From Akkermansiaceae bacterium (GTDB lineage Bacteria; Verrucomicrobiota; Verrucomicrobiia; Verrucomicrobiales; Akkermansiaceae), in the NCBI GenBank assembly GCA_029866215.1, contig JARWZU010000070.1:20263-84262 (forward strand): DNA of 64,000 nucleotides, read 5' to 3'. The notes under the pieces were generated by a model. The model worked only from the letters and a program-made list of their open reading frames with translations. It had not been told where the DNA came from and did no database searches. Of the stretch, positions 38,852 to 46,895 are shown piece after piece. A program made the position numbers and the translations under genes. Numbering within the stretch: the stretch's first letter is position 1; each line of letters begins with the position of its first letter.

Positions 38852-39349
38852 ATGCCACACACATCTCCCATTGACTGGACTTCCTGGCGTGGCGAGATGC
38901 ACGCGACGATTCTTTTCATCATCAAAGATGGCAAGATTCTACTGATCGAAAAAAAACGGGGCCTCGGCGCAGGGAAAATCAATGGCCCAGGCGGAAAAAT
39001 CGATGCAGGTGAAACTCCGCTCGAAGCGGCAGTCCGCGAAACCGAAGAGGAACTCTGCATCACCCCCACCGCCCCAAGAAAACTGGGCGAGCTTCAATTC
39101 TCCATGTCGGATTGCCCACACATTCATTGCCACGTGTACCGCGCCGATGACTATACAGGAACTCCCACAGAAACCGATGAGGCCGTACCTGTCTGGACCG
39201 CTATCGATGCAATTCCCTATCAGAGAATGTGGGAGGACGATCAACACTGGCTACCGATCCTATTAAAGAACCAATCGTTCCTCGGGCGTTTTGTCTTTGA
39301 GTCAGATCGATTGCTCTGGAGCGAGGTCACCCTCGACCTTACCTGGTAA
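38852..39349 (+). CDS. Nudix hydrolase, MTH1-like (oxidised purine nucleoside triphosphatase)
   Basis: 165 residues. The Nudix box is at about residues 45-68 (GGKIDAGETPLEAAVRETEE). The C-terminal part, with MWEDDQHWLPILL followed by FLGRFVFESD, matches the human MTH1 (NUDT1) pattern better than bacterial MutT, so the likely substrates are 8-oxo-dGTP or 2-OH-dATP. It lies 19 bases after gcvP and may be co-transcribed. The ATG has no Shine-Dalgarno. A minus-strand terminator for the next gene follows its stop codon. Confidence 0.85.
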   Translation: MPHTSPIDWTSWRGEMHATILFIIKDGKILLIEKKRGLGAGKINGPGGKIDAGETPLEAAVRETEEELCITPTAPRKLGELQFSMSDCPHIHCHVYRADDYTGTPTETDEAVPVWTAIDAIPYQRMWEDDQHWLPILLKNQSFLGRFVFESDRLLWSEVTLDLTW

Positions 39350-39378
39350 TCGAGGCGAGACCCTCCCACCAGAACAGC

Positions 39379-39412
39379 AAAAAGCCGCCCACCGACCAGC
39401 GGCAGACGGCTT
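39379..39412 (-). terminator. Intrinsic terminator of the histone-like gene
   Basis: Read on the minus strand: 11-base stem (39400-39410 with 39384-39394, with G-T pairs), five-base loop, then TTTTT at 39383-39379. It lies 24 bases after the stop codon at 39437. Confidence 0.75.
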
Positions 39413-39436
39413 GATGATTGTAAATTTAATCTATAA

Positions 39437-40102
39437 TCAGAGCGATGCCTTGATCGAACTGAACTTCGAGTTGAGTTGAGCAAGCTCAGCCTCTGCCTTA
39501 GCGATTTGATTGCTCAATGAAAGAAGCAAGCTCAGCTTGTTCGTGATTCCTCCCGAAACAGCTGGAGTTGCTGCAACCTTGCGAGGTCTTCCGGCTGTTC
39601 CAAGCTTGCTAGCTTTTTTGACCAACTTCTTGGGAGCCTTCTTGATTCCTGCGGCCTTCAACCAAGCCATCACCGTGATTGGCGAAAGCTTGAACTTCTC
39701 GGCTGCCTTGCTCTGCCCACCACGTCCATTGGCAGCATTGTAGTCACTGACAAAGTCAGTAACTTCCTTTTTCTCAGCAGGAGTGTAGCGCGGACGGACG
39801 CCCTTTGCGGCATTCGGAGCTTTTGCTGCCTTCGGAGCTTTTGCTGCCTTCGGAGCCTTTGCTGCCTTCGGAGCCTTCGCTGCCTTCGGAGCCTTCGCGG
39901 CTTTGAGGGACTTCCCAACCCCAGCGGCTTTCAGCCATGCCCCAATGGTGATCGGGGAAATTTTGAATTTGCTGACTGCTTTAGCCTGTCCTCCACGACC
40001 ACTTGCCGTGTTGTGACTAACGACAAAGTCTACCACTTCTTTCTTTTGCGCATCGGTATATCTAACCCCTTGCACTGCTTTTTTGTTAACGTTGGTACTC
40101 AT
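39437..40102 (-). CDS. Histone-H1-like DNA-binding protein with two HTH units and an AT-hook
   Basis: 221 residues. Residues 14-61 and 104-152 are two copies of the same HTH-like unit (RYT-x-A-x-KKEV-x-DFV ... GRGGQ ... SPIT ... AWLKAAG). They flank a linker of KAAKAP repeats (about residues 67-100), which at the DNA level is an 18-base tandem repeat. A GRPRK segment (171-175) is AT-hook-like, and the C terminus (186-221) looks like a short coiled coil. The composition resembles histone H1 and chlamydial Hc2. The start is the ATG at 40102; an upstream in-frame ATG at 40129 gives MPIYRFALV. A nucleoid-associated role is inferred. Confidence 0.78.
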   Translation of the reverse strand: MSTNVNKKAVQGVRYTDAQKKEVVDFVVSHNTASGRGGQAKAVSKFKISPITIGAWLKAAGVGKSLKAAKAPKAAKAPKAAKAPKAAKAPKAAKAPNAAKGVRPRYTPAEKKEVTDFVSDYNAANGRGGQSKAAEKFKLSPITVMAWLKAAGIKKAPKKLVKKASKLGTAGRPRKVAATPAVSGGITNKLSLLLSLSNQIAKAEAELAQLNSKFSSIKASL

Positions 40103-40195
40103 GACGAGAGCGAACCTATAAATCGGCACCCTACTGGCAAGCTAAATATAATTCGCCGATTTCAGATATTTTGACGACGCAAACGATATCCATGA

Positions 40196-41317
40196 TTACC
40201 CCGAAATCACATCACTCAGAATTGGCCACTCATTGAGATCCATCAACCAATGATCGCAACGCTCTTTGATCATTGGGCGACTCACGACGCCACCAAAGCC
40301 GATAAAATGATCCACATCAGACCGAGTCTCTAAATCGGAGATTCCATCACCCATCATGATCACCCGTTTGGGGAGGGTTGCCTGCTTCCACTCACGAATC
40401 ACCTCATTTTTACCCATATTCCGAGTGGTAGGGTAATCCTTTCCATAGCCCCTGTAAGAACCATCTTCATTAAAATATAAAGGCACAGCTTCCACATGCT
40501 CAATGCCTAGCATATCCGCTAACGGCTGGATCAATGGGGCAAATCCACCCGAAAGCACTACTGGCAACCAGCCCGCCATCTTCAATTCTGCAACCATTTC
40601 CACCGCACCCGGCACAACCGTCCGCATATAGAGATCCGCGATGGCATCACAAAGCTCACGGTCAGGACGGATCATTTCCATCCGGCGCGGGAATACCTCA
40701 TTGATGGGAATTTCTCCATTCATCGCCGCATGAGTCAATTGAACCACGCGCGAGAACACATCACCTCCTCTCGCACGTGCCAATTCATCGATGCCTTCGA
40801 TCGTCGAGAGCGTCGAGTCGCAGTCGACAAAGAATAATTTACCTCTGCGTCGCGTTGCCGGTTTGATTTCGAGCTGCATTCCTTCATGAGCCATTTCAAA
40901 TAGCTCGAGGATCGCCGTGTGACTCAGCCGGATGCAGCCCTTACTGGCGGGCTGCCCGAGCTTGTCTTCATGATTCGTACCATGAAGATAAATCATTCTC
41001 TCCATGGTGTTGGCATTGTCGGCACCCAGTCCTTCAATCCGCAGAATCCGCGTCAAAATCAAATCGCCAACGTCCAATGAATCTCTCTGCCAGACACCGA
41101 TGGGTTTTCGATGTTTAAAGATCGTTCCAACAGGTTCACCCTCTCCGATTTTTTCAGAAATCCGGAAATGCCCCGTTGGGGTACGATAACTCCCTTCGGA
41201 AAAACCCATCCCTTTGATTGAAGAAGAGATGGAAAACTCCGTGATGCATTTTGAACCCTCCATGACCTGGAGCAATTGATCATCTAGGGAAACGACGAGA
41301 TGGCGATTTGAACTCAT
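40196..41317 (-). CDS. L,D-transpeptidase (YkuD) / phosphoserine phosphatase fusion
   Basis: 373 residues in one frame. Residues about 5-152 are a YkuD catalytic domain: YRTPTGHFRI, H112 in YLHGTNHED and C128 in SKGCIRLS, the expected His and Cys. Residues about 160-373 are a HAD phosphoserine phosphatase close to the PSPH type: D165/D167 in FFVDCDST, EGIDELA, LSGGF (255-259), GDGISDLE and IGFGGVVSR. There is no signal peptide or membrane segment, which is odd for an L,D-transpeptidase because these act on peptidoglycan outside the membrane. It starts in a 4-base overlap with the ketoacyl synthase gene, so the two are translationally coupled. Confidence 0.9.
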   Translation of the reverse strand: MSSNRHLVVSLDDQLLQVMEGSKCITEFSISSSIKGMGFSEGSYRTPTGHFRISEKIGEGEPVGTIFKHRKPIGVWQRDSLDVGDLILTRILRIEGLGADNANTMERMIYLHGTNHEDKLGQPASKGCIRLSHTAILELFEMAHEGMQLEIKPATRRRGKLFFVDCDSTLSTIEGIDELARARGGDVFSRVVQLTHAAMNGEIPINEVFPRRMEMIRPDRELCDAIADLYMRTVVPGAVEMVAELKMAGWLPVVLSGGFAPLIQPLADMLGIEHVEAVPLYFNEDGSYRGYGKDYPTTRNMGKNEVIREWKQATLPKRVIMMGDGISDLETRSDVDHFIGFGGVVSRPMIKERCDHWLMDLNEWPILSDVISG

Positions 41318-42462
41318 GGCGGCGAAAGAACAAGTAGAGCATTGTGCCCGCCCATTCCGTGGGAGAGCTTATAAATGAGTCCACTGAGATCAAGCGATTG
41401 ATCAGGCACGAGAAACCCTGCAGGCATGTGTCGCCCAGCAAGATTCGGCGGGAGTTGATGATCTCTGGCGAACCTTGCTAGAATCACACTCTCTAACAAG
41501 CCGCTCGCACCGATGGTGTGTCCGATGAATGACTTGAGGAGGTGCAAGGTGGGCCGAGATGCAGCCTCGCAAAAGACCCGACTCAATGAAGCTGGATCAG
41601 CCACTGCTTGGACAGCGGTTCCGGTCGCGTGAGGACAAATAGCCGCCGGGGCACCAAACTGACTGATTGCTTTTTCTAACAGAGAATAGGTATTTCCACC
41701 ATCGGCAGGGATGCCCACCGGATCACACGCATCGGAGTTGCATCCGTAGTGGAGCAGTCGGGGAAAAGCGCCCGAGTGCCTCTCGATCGCCATCGCGGCT
41801 GCTCCCTCAGCAGGGATAAATCCAGCTGACTTTGGGTGATACGGGTCAAGATCCATCTCAGATGCCAGCAGTCCAGAGGCAGCGTAGTTATCTAATAGAA
41901 TCGGGACCAAAGGGAGATCCACTGCGACAGCCAGGGCACGCGACGCAGCCCCTGACTGAACCAGCATCATCGCAATGCCAACGGCATCCAGACCCGCAGC
42001 GCAACCGCTTGCAAGCACGTGATTTGGGCCTGCGATTCCAAGCTCGATGGTGATTGCTGAAGCGGGCTCGCTGTGAATCGTGTTGCTGGCCGCCATCAGT
42101 CGAAACGGTCGCCGCCCCGGCCACGGCCCAAGCCAGCCCGCTGCGTTTCCACGGCTTGTTCCCACTACTAGAGCTGCATCGCGCAAATCTGCGTCGCTCC
42201 AGCCCGCTTCGGCAACCGCTTCCCGCGCCACGTGCAACGCGGCCATCGTTGCAGGGCTCCATTTTCGATTCACCAATAACGATCTCCGCTCGATCCATGC
42301 TCCAGGCCGCATGGCATGGGGACTCTCTGCACCCAAAAGATCTCCTAGCCTACGAAACGGAACGTGCCGCAGTCTAAGATTTCGGTGGTGAGACGCCACA
42401 TCATTGCCCAACGCAGAGAGGGCTCCGAGGCCGGTGATCGATAGAGAGGATGAGGTGGCCAC
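41314..42462 (-). CDS. Beta-ketoacyl synthase family protein
   Basis: 382 residues, thiolase fold. The catalytic triad of KAS I/II enzymes is present in modified form: C154 in VLASGCAAGLDAVG, a His in CPHATGTAVQAVADPAS and a Lys-His pair in LKSFIGHTIGASG. The start is a GTG at 42462. No acyl carrier protein or other fatty acid gene is near, so it may serve a secondary lipid or polyketide pathway, not housekeeping synthesis. The gene overlaps the downstream transpeptidase/phosphatase fusion by 4 bases and follows kup by 46 bases on the same strand. Confidence 0.82.
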   Translation of the reverse strand: MATSSSLSITGLGALSALGNDVASHHRNLRLRHVPFRRLGDLLGAESPHAMRPGAWIERRSLLVNRKWSPATMAALHVAREAVAEAGWSDADLRDAALVVGTSRGNAAGWLGPWPGRRPFRLMAASNTIHSEPASAITIELGIAGPNHVLASGCAAGLDAVGIAMMLVQSGAASRALAVAVDLPLVPILLDNYAASGLLASEMDLDPYHPKSAGFIPAEGAAAMAIERHSGAFPRLLHYGCNSDACDPVGIPADGGNTYSLLEKAISQFGAPAAICPHATGTAVQAVADPASLSRVFCEAASRPTLHLLKSFIGHTIGASGLLESVILARFARDHQLPPNLAGRHMPAGFLVPDQSLDLSGLIYKLSHGMGGHNALLVLSPP

Positions 42463-42508
42463 AAGCGATCAATCAGAAAATCGTCCAAGCGAATAGGCGC
42501 ACAGCGAG

Positions 42509-44407
42509 TTATAAGGTAATCTGTCCGCCGAGCTCAACCACGCGCCCAGGAGGGAGTTGAAAGTAGGCGGTTGCAGATGAAGCATTGCGGGCCATTGCCG
42601 CGAATAAAGATAACCTAACACGGTCGGCAAACGATGCTTTCTTGGTAATGCCGTAAGTTTCTCGGCCAAGGAAATAAGTGGCCTTGCCGGGTTGAAATCG
42701 CGCACTTTCCGGCATCCGAAGCTTAAGCGCCGTGGGCACGTCTGGTGTTTCGGCAAAACCGAACCGCAGAGTGGCTCGATGCACTCCATCTCCCAAATCT
42801 TCGTACTCCAACATTTCGGCAGGATTCGCCCTTGGCTGGTCGAGGGTCATCACATGAAGAAGCACCACCCGCTCGTGAAGAACTTGATTGTGCTTCAAGT
42901 TATGCAAAAGCGCAGTTGGAACCTGCAGTCCTTTGCCACTCATGTAAATGGCCGTGCCAGACACTCGATGAATTTTCCCTCGGTGCAGGTCGCTTAACAG
43001 GTCTTGGATTGGCAAAGAATCCCTCAAGATCCGCGCATAAAGCCGCCGCCGCCCCCAGATCCAAACGAGCATGAACGACATCACCACAGCGGCAATCAGC
43101 AGCGGCAACCATCCAGTTGGCCAGATCTTCAAGGCATTTGCGGCGAGGAATGCCCCATCCAGCAACATGAAACAAAAGGTGACCAAGCCTGCCTTCGCCA
43201 CAGACCATCCCCACACCTCACGGGCGGCAAAGAAGAACAAGAAGGAGGTGACCGCCATGGTGAGCGAAATGGCAATGCCATAGGCACCCGCAAGTGCTGC
43301 GGATGTCTTGAATGTGATGACGAGGAAAATACATGCAGCGGCAAGGATATGATTGACCACCGGCACATACACCTGCCCCATCGAATGCTCGGATGTATAA
43401 TGAATCCGGACGCGGGACAAGCATCCCAATTGAACCGCTTGGGTGGTGAGCGAAAAAGCGCCAGAAATCAGCGCCTGACTTGCAACGATGGCTGCACAAG
43501 TCGCGAGAATGGTTAGCGGCAACTGCATTACATCAGGAGCCAGCAGGAAGAAGGGACTGCGAATCGCCGATGGATCTGCGGTAAGAAGGGCAGCCTGACC
43601 GAGGTAGTTTAAGACCAAAGCAGGCAAAACCACATAGAACCAGCCGACCTTAATAGGCCTCGTACCAAAGTGCCCAAGATCCGCGTACAGAGCTTCACCG
43701 CCGGTAACTGCTAGAAACACGGCCGCCAACAACGGAAACGCATGTGACCATTCACGCACCAAGAATGAAATTCCCTCCCAAGGACTGAGCGCCATTAGGA
43801 CTTGAGGATGATGCCACAACGCGCCAATCCCTAACAACCCAAGCGACCCAAACCACAACAAAACCACCGGACCGAACAATCTCCCCACATTCCCCGTTCC
43901 GAACTTTTGGATCGAAAACAGACCTGCCAATATGAGCACCGCAAGCGGCACCGTCAAATTCGCCAAGGCCGGTGCACTCACCGAGAGCCCCTCGACCGCA
44001 CTCAAAACCGAAATCGCAGGCGTGAGCATCCCGTCCGCATAAATCAGCGCAGCCCCTGCTAAACCGAACAAAAGAATCGTCCGCGGATCTTGCCCTGCTC
44101 GCGCTCTCACCGCGCCTCGGATCAAAGTGGAAAGCGCCAAAATCCCACCCTCACCCTTGTTATCGAGCTTCAAGATCACAAAGAGATACTTCACCGAAAC
44201 CACGAGGATCAATGACCACACGATCAAAGACGCAGCCCCCACTAAGTTGTGCGGATTAATCGGCGCACCATGATGCCCGGAAAAACACTCGCGAAATGCA
44301 TAGAGGGGACTTGTTCCGATATCACCGAAGACAATACCCAAAGCAGCAAGAGTGGTCACCGCAAGGTGAGGTCGATGGCCCGAATGGCCTCCGTGGGAGT
44401 CGTTCAT
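42509..44407 (-). CDS. kup: Kup-type potassium uptake permease
   Basis: 632 residues with about 12 membrane helices and a hydrophilic C-terminal third. The family signature LAALGIVFGDIGTSPLYAFREC is at the N terminus, followed by LILVVSVKYLFVILKLDNKGEGG, ILFGLAGAALIYADGMLTPAISV and later GGEALYADLGHFGTRPI. Imports K+, usually with H+. The ATG at 44407 gives MNDSHGGHSG; a second ATG at 44431 would add 8 residues. No c-di-AMP riboswitch is recognised in the short gap to the divergent prmC. The C-terminal region contains RVVLLHVMTLDQPRANPAE. Confidence 0.93.
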   Translation of the reverse strand: MNDSHGGHSGHRPHLAVTTLAALGIVFGDIGTSPLYAFRECFSGHHGAPINPHNLVGAASLIVWSLILVVSVKYLFVILKLDNKGEGGILALSTLIRGAVRARAGQDPRTILLFGLAGAALIYADGMLTPAISVLSAVEGLSVSAPALANLTVPLAVLILAGLFSIQKFGTGNVGRLFGPVVLLWFGSLGLLGIGALWHHPQVLMALSPWEGISFLVREWSHAFPLLAAVFLAVTGGEALYADLGHFGTRPIKVGWFYVVLPALVLNYLGQAALLTADPSAIRSPFFLLAPDVMQLPLTILATCAAIVASQALISGAFSLTTQAVQLGCLSRVRIHYTSEHSMGQVYVPVVNHILAAACIFLVITFKTSAALAGAYGIAISLTMAVTSFLFFFAAREVWGWSVAKAGLVTFCFMLLDGAFLAANALKIWPTGWLPLLIAAVVMSFMLVWIWGRRRLYARILRDSLPIQDLLSDLHRGKIHRVSGTAIYMSGKGLQVPTALLHNLKHNQVLHERVVLLHVMTLDQPRANPAEMLEYEDLGDGVHRATLRFGFAETPDVPTALKLRMPESARFQPGKATYFLGRETYGITKKASFADRVRLSLFAAMARNASSATAYFQLPPGRVVELGGQITL

Positions 44408-44555
44408 CGTGATAATGCAGGTGGCCCGCACGCGGGTTAAACCACGCCCAGTCCCGAGTGACCAGCGAATTTACACAGCCACCATCCCCCAAAAATCTCG
44501 ATCATAGGTCTTGGCTCAGGCCCCCCACCGACGCAATCTGGCCTCAGACTTTCAA

Positions 44556-45392
44556 ATGAGCACCGTTCTGGAAACCATTGATGGCGGGACCCGCTACCTC
44601 GAAAAACGCGGAATCGATGATGCACGCCGCAACATGCAGATGCTCATCGCCCGCCAACTCGGCTGCACTCGGATGGATCTCTACCTGCAATTCGACCGCC
44701 CGATGGAGGAATCCGATCTCTCCCCGCTCCGCGAGTCCCTCAAAAAACGGGGCGAAGGCGTCCCACTCCAACACCTTTTGGGCTTCGTCTGGTTTCACAA
44801 ACACGAGTTCAAATCAGACGCTCGCGCACTCATCCCACGGCCCGAGACCGAAGAGCTTACCGAATGGATTCTCCAGAGGGAATTGCCAAAGGATCTGGAA
44901 ATTCTCGACATGGGATGCGGCTCCGGCGTGCTTGGCCTCAGCCTCGCCGCCGCCCGCCCCGATTGGAAAATCTCGCTCGCCGACGTCTCACCGGACGCCC
45001 TCGCCCTCACCGAGGAAAATGCCAGATCCCTTGGCCTAACCAACGTTTCTCTAACTCACAGCGACTTGTTTTCACAGATCACAGGAACCTTTGATGGCAT
45101 CGTCGCCAATCTCCCCTACATCCCCGAAACCGAGCGCGCCACCCTCACCCGCGAGGTCATGCACGACCCCGCCCTAGCACTCTTCAGCGGCGACGATGGG
45201 CTCGACCTGATCCGCCGCTTCGTCCCCGATGCGTTCCACCACCTCAAACCCGGCGGATGGATCGTTTTAGAAATCGGACACGATCAAGCTTCACAGGTTC
45301 GCGAAATTTTACAAACTTCCGCCTTCACCGCCATCGAAGTCAAAACCGACCTCTCCGGAGTCGACCGTTTCCCCTTCGCCAAGCGACCTTAA
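44556..45392 (+). CDS. prmC: Peptide chain release factor N5-glutamine methyltransferase
   Basis: Methylates the GGQ glutamine of release factors RF1 and RF2. 278 residues: an N-terminal helical domain, then a class I methyltransferase with IPRPETEELTEWIL, the SAM motif LDMGCGSGVLGLSLA and a substrate motif that reads NLPYIPE where the family normally has NPPY. The C terminus LKPGGWIVLEIGHDQ is typical. The ATG at 44556 was chosen because it begins the domain; an upstream ATG at 44511 is in frame. It is divergent from kup and 35 bases before murA. Confidence 0.93.
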   Translation: MSTVLETIDGGTRYLEKRGIDDARRNMQMLIARQLGCTRMDLYLQFDRPMEESDLSPLRESLKKRGEGVPLQHLLGFVWFHKHEFKSDARALIPRPETEELTEWILQRELPKDLEILDMGCGSGVLGLSLAAARPDWKISLADVSPDALALTEENARSLGLTNVSLTHSDLFSQITGTFDGIVANLPYIPETERATLTREVMHDPALALFSGDDGLDLIRRFVPDAFHHLKPGGWIVLEIGHDQASQVREILQTSAFTAIEVKTDLSGVDRFPFAKRP

Positions 45393-45427
45393 TCTCAACG
45401 AAGAACACCAAGCTTTCTCATATTTCC

Positions 45428-46702
45428 ATGGATAAACTCATCGTTCACGGCGGACCCACCCTGCGGGGCACTATCAACATTTCAGGCTCCAAAAACGCTT
45501 CGCTACCGATCTTGGCCGCCAGCCTGCTCACCGCAGACGACTGCATCATCCGCCGCGTGCCCGATGTCTCGGACACCAATTACATGATCCAAATCCTCAG
45601 CGCGCTCGGCGCCGATGTGGAGCGCTCATCTGGCACCGTCCGGATCACTTCCGCAGACATCATGGACGAGGCACCCTACGAGCTGGTCCGCCGCATGAGA
45701 GCCTCGATTTGCGTGATGGGCCCGCTACTCGCAAGAAATGGCCGTTGCGTGGTGTCCCTGCCCGGCGGTTGCGTCATCGGGGATCGACCGGTCGACCTCC
45801 ACCTGCGCGGGCTCGAAGCACTCGGTGCAAAAATCGAGTTCGAAGGCGGCAACATCACACTCACCGCTAAGGACGGCCTGCGGGGCGCAGAAATTGATCT
45901 GCGCGGCACCCACGGGCCCACTGTGCTTGGCACCGACAACGTAATGATGGCAGCCACCCTGGCGGAGGGCATCACGGTGATCGAATCCGCCGCCGCAGAA
46001 CCCGAGGTTCTCGACCTTGCGAATTTCCTCAACGCCATGGGCGCAAAAATCACTGGCGCCGGCACCCGCCGAATCGTCATCGAGGGAGTCAAAGAACTCC
46101 ACGGGGTCGAACACACCGTGATCCCCGACCGCATCGAAGCGGGCACTTTCATGGCCGCAGCCGCCATCGCCGGCGAAAACGTAACACTCCGCCGCGTCTG
46201 TCGAGACCATCTCAAGGCGATCACCGCCGCCATCGAGGCCTCCGGCCATCAGGTCGATTTCAATGAGGATGGCGACATTTGCACCGTGCGACGCAGCGAA
46301 GGCAAAACCCACGGAGTCAACCTCGTCACAGCTCCATTCCCCGGCTACCCCACCGACATGCAGGCACAAATGACCGCACTTTTGGCCACGACACCCGGCA
46401 TCAGCGTGATCAAGGATACGATTTTTCCACAACGGTTCATGCACTGCGCCGAACTCAAACGCATGGGCGCAGACATCCGCGTCGATAACGGAACCGCCGT
46501 GGTTCACGGGGTCGCCAGACTTTCGGCCGCACCCGTCATGGCCTCCGACCTCCGCGCATCCGCCGCTCTCGTACTCGCGGCACTCACGGCGAAAGGATCC
46601 ACCGAAATCAGCCGACTCTATCACATCGATCGCGGCTATGAACAAATCGACGAAAAACTTCTGATGCTAGGTGCCAATGTCGAACGAGTGAAAGATCACT
46701 GA
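45428..46702 (+). CDS. murA: UDP-N-acetylglucosamine 1-carboxyvinyltransferase
   Basis: First committed step of peptidoglycan synthesis: PEP transfer to UDP-GlcNAc. 424 residues, EPSP-synthase-like fold. The active-site C115 is in LPGGCVIGDRP, the same number as in E. coli, so fosfomycin sensitivity is expected. ISGSKNASLPILAASLLT is the N-terminal signature and DLRASAALVLAAL is near the C terminus. The frame is open upstream to 45257 inside prmC, but the ATG at 45428 gives the standard N terminus (MDKLIVHGG). It lies 35 bases after prmC. The ATG has no Shine-Dalgarno. Confidence 0.97.
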   Translation: MDKLIVHGGPTLRGTINISGSKNASLPILAASLLTADDCIIRRVPDVSDTNYMIQILSALGADVERSSGTVRITSADIMDEAPYELVRRMRASICVMGPLLARNGRCVVSLPGGCVIGDRPVDLHLRGLEALGAKIEFEGGNITLTAKDGLRGAEIDLRGTHGPTVLGTDNVMMAATLAEGITVIESAAAEPEVLDLANFLNAMGAKITGAGTRRIVIEGVKELHGVEHTVIPDRIEAGTFMAAAAIAGENVTLRRVCRDHLKAITAAIEASGHQVDFNEDGDICTVRRSEGKTHGVNLVTAPFPGYPTDMQAQMTALLATTPGISVIKDTIFPQRFMHCAELKRMGADIRVDNGTAVVHGVARLSAAPVMASDLRASAALVLAALTAKGSTEISRLYHIDRGYEQIDEKLLMLGANVERVKDH

Positions 46703-46803
46703 TCGCTCAATTGCCGAGCCATGGCACCTCGCATCTTGGTTCACCTCGCCGCAATCCACAGGGAAAAATCGGTTAGGGCTTTCAACATCATGATGCGATC
46801 CAC

Positions 46804-46824
46804 TTTTTCTCAGCGCGAGAAAAA
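46804..46824. promoter_or_regulatory. Inverted repeat upstream of the RND efflux genes
   Basis: TTTTTCTC (46804-46811), five bases, then GAGAAAAA (46817-46824): a perfect 8-base inverted repeat, 71 bases before the adaptor start. It could be an operator for the efflux operon or a weak terminator of murA. No regulator gene is adjacent. The rest of 46703-46895 shows nothing recognisable. Confidence 0.35.
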
Positions 46825-46895
46825 CCCAGAGGTTCATGATCTATCGACCCTGCCACCCACGTAGGATCACTTTCCAATCTCTGCACCCACCGCCC

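Noticed and set aside
45676..46645. Two long minus-strand frames opposite murA
   Set aside because: Shadows of murA produced by high G+C third codon positions.
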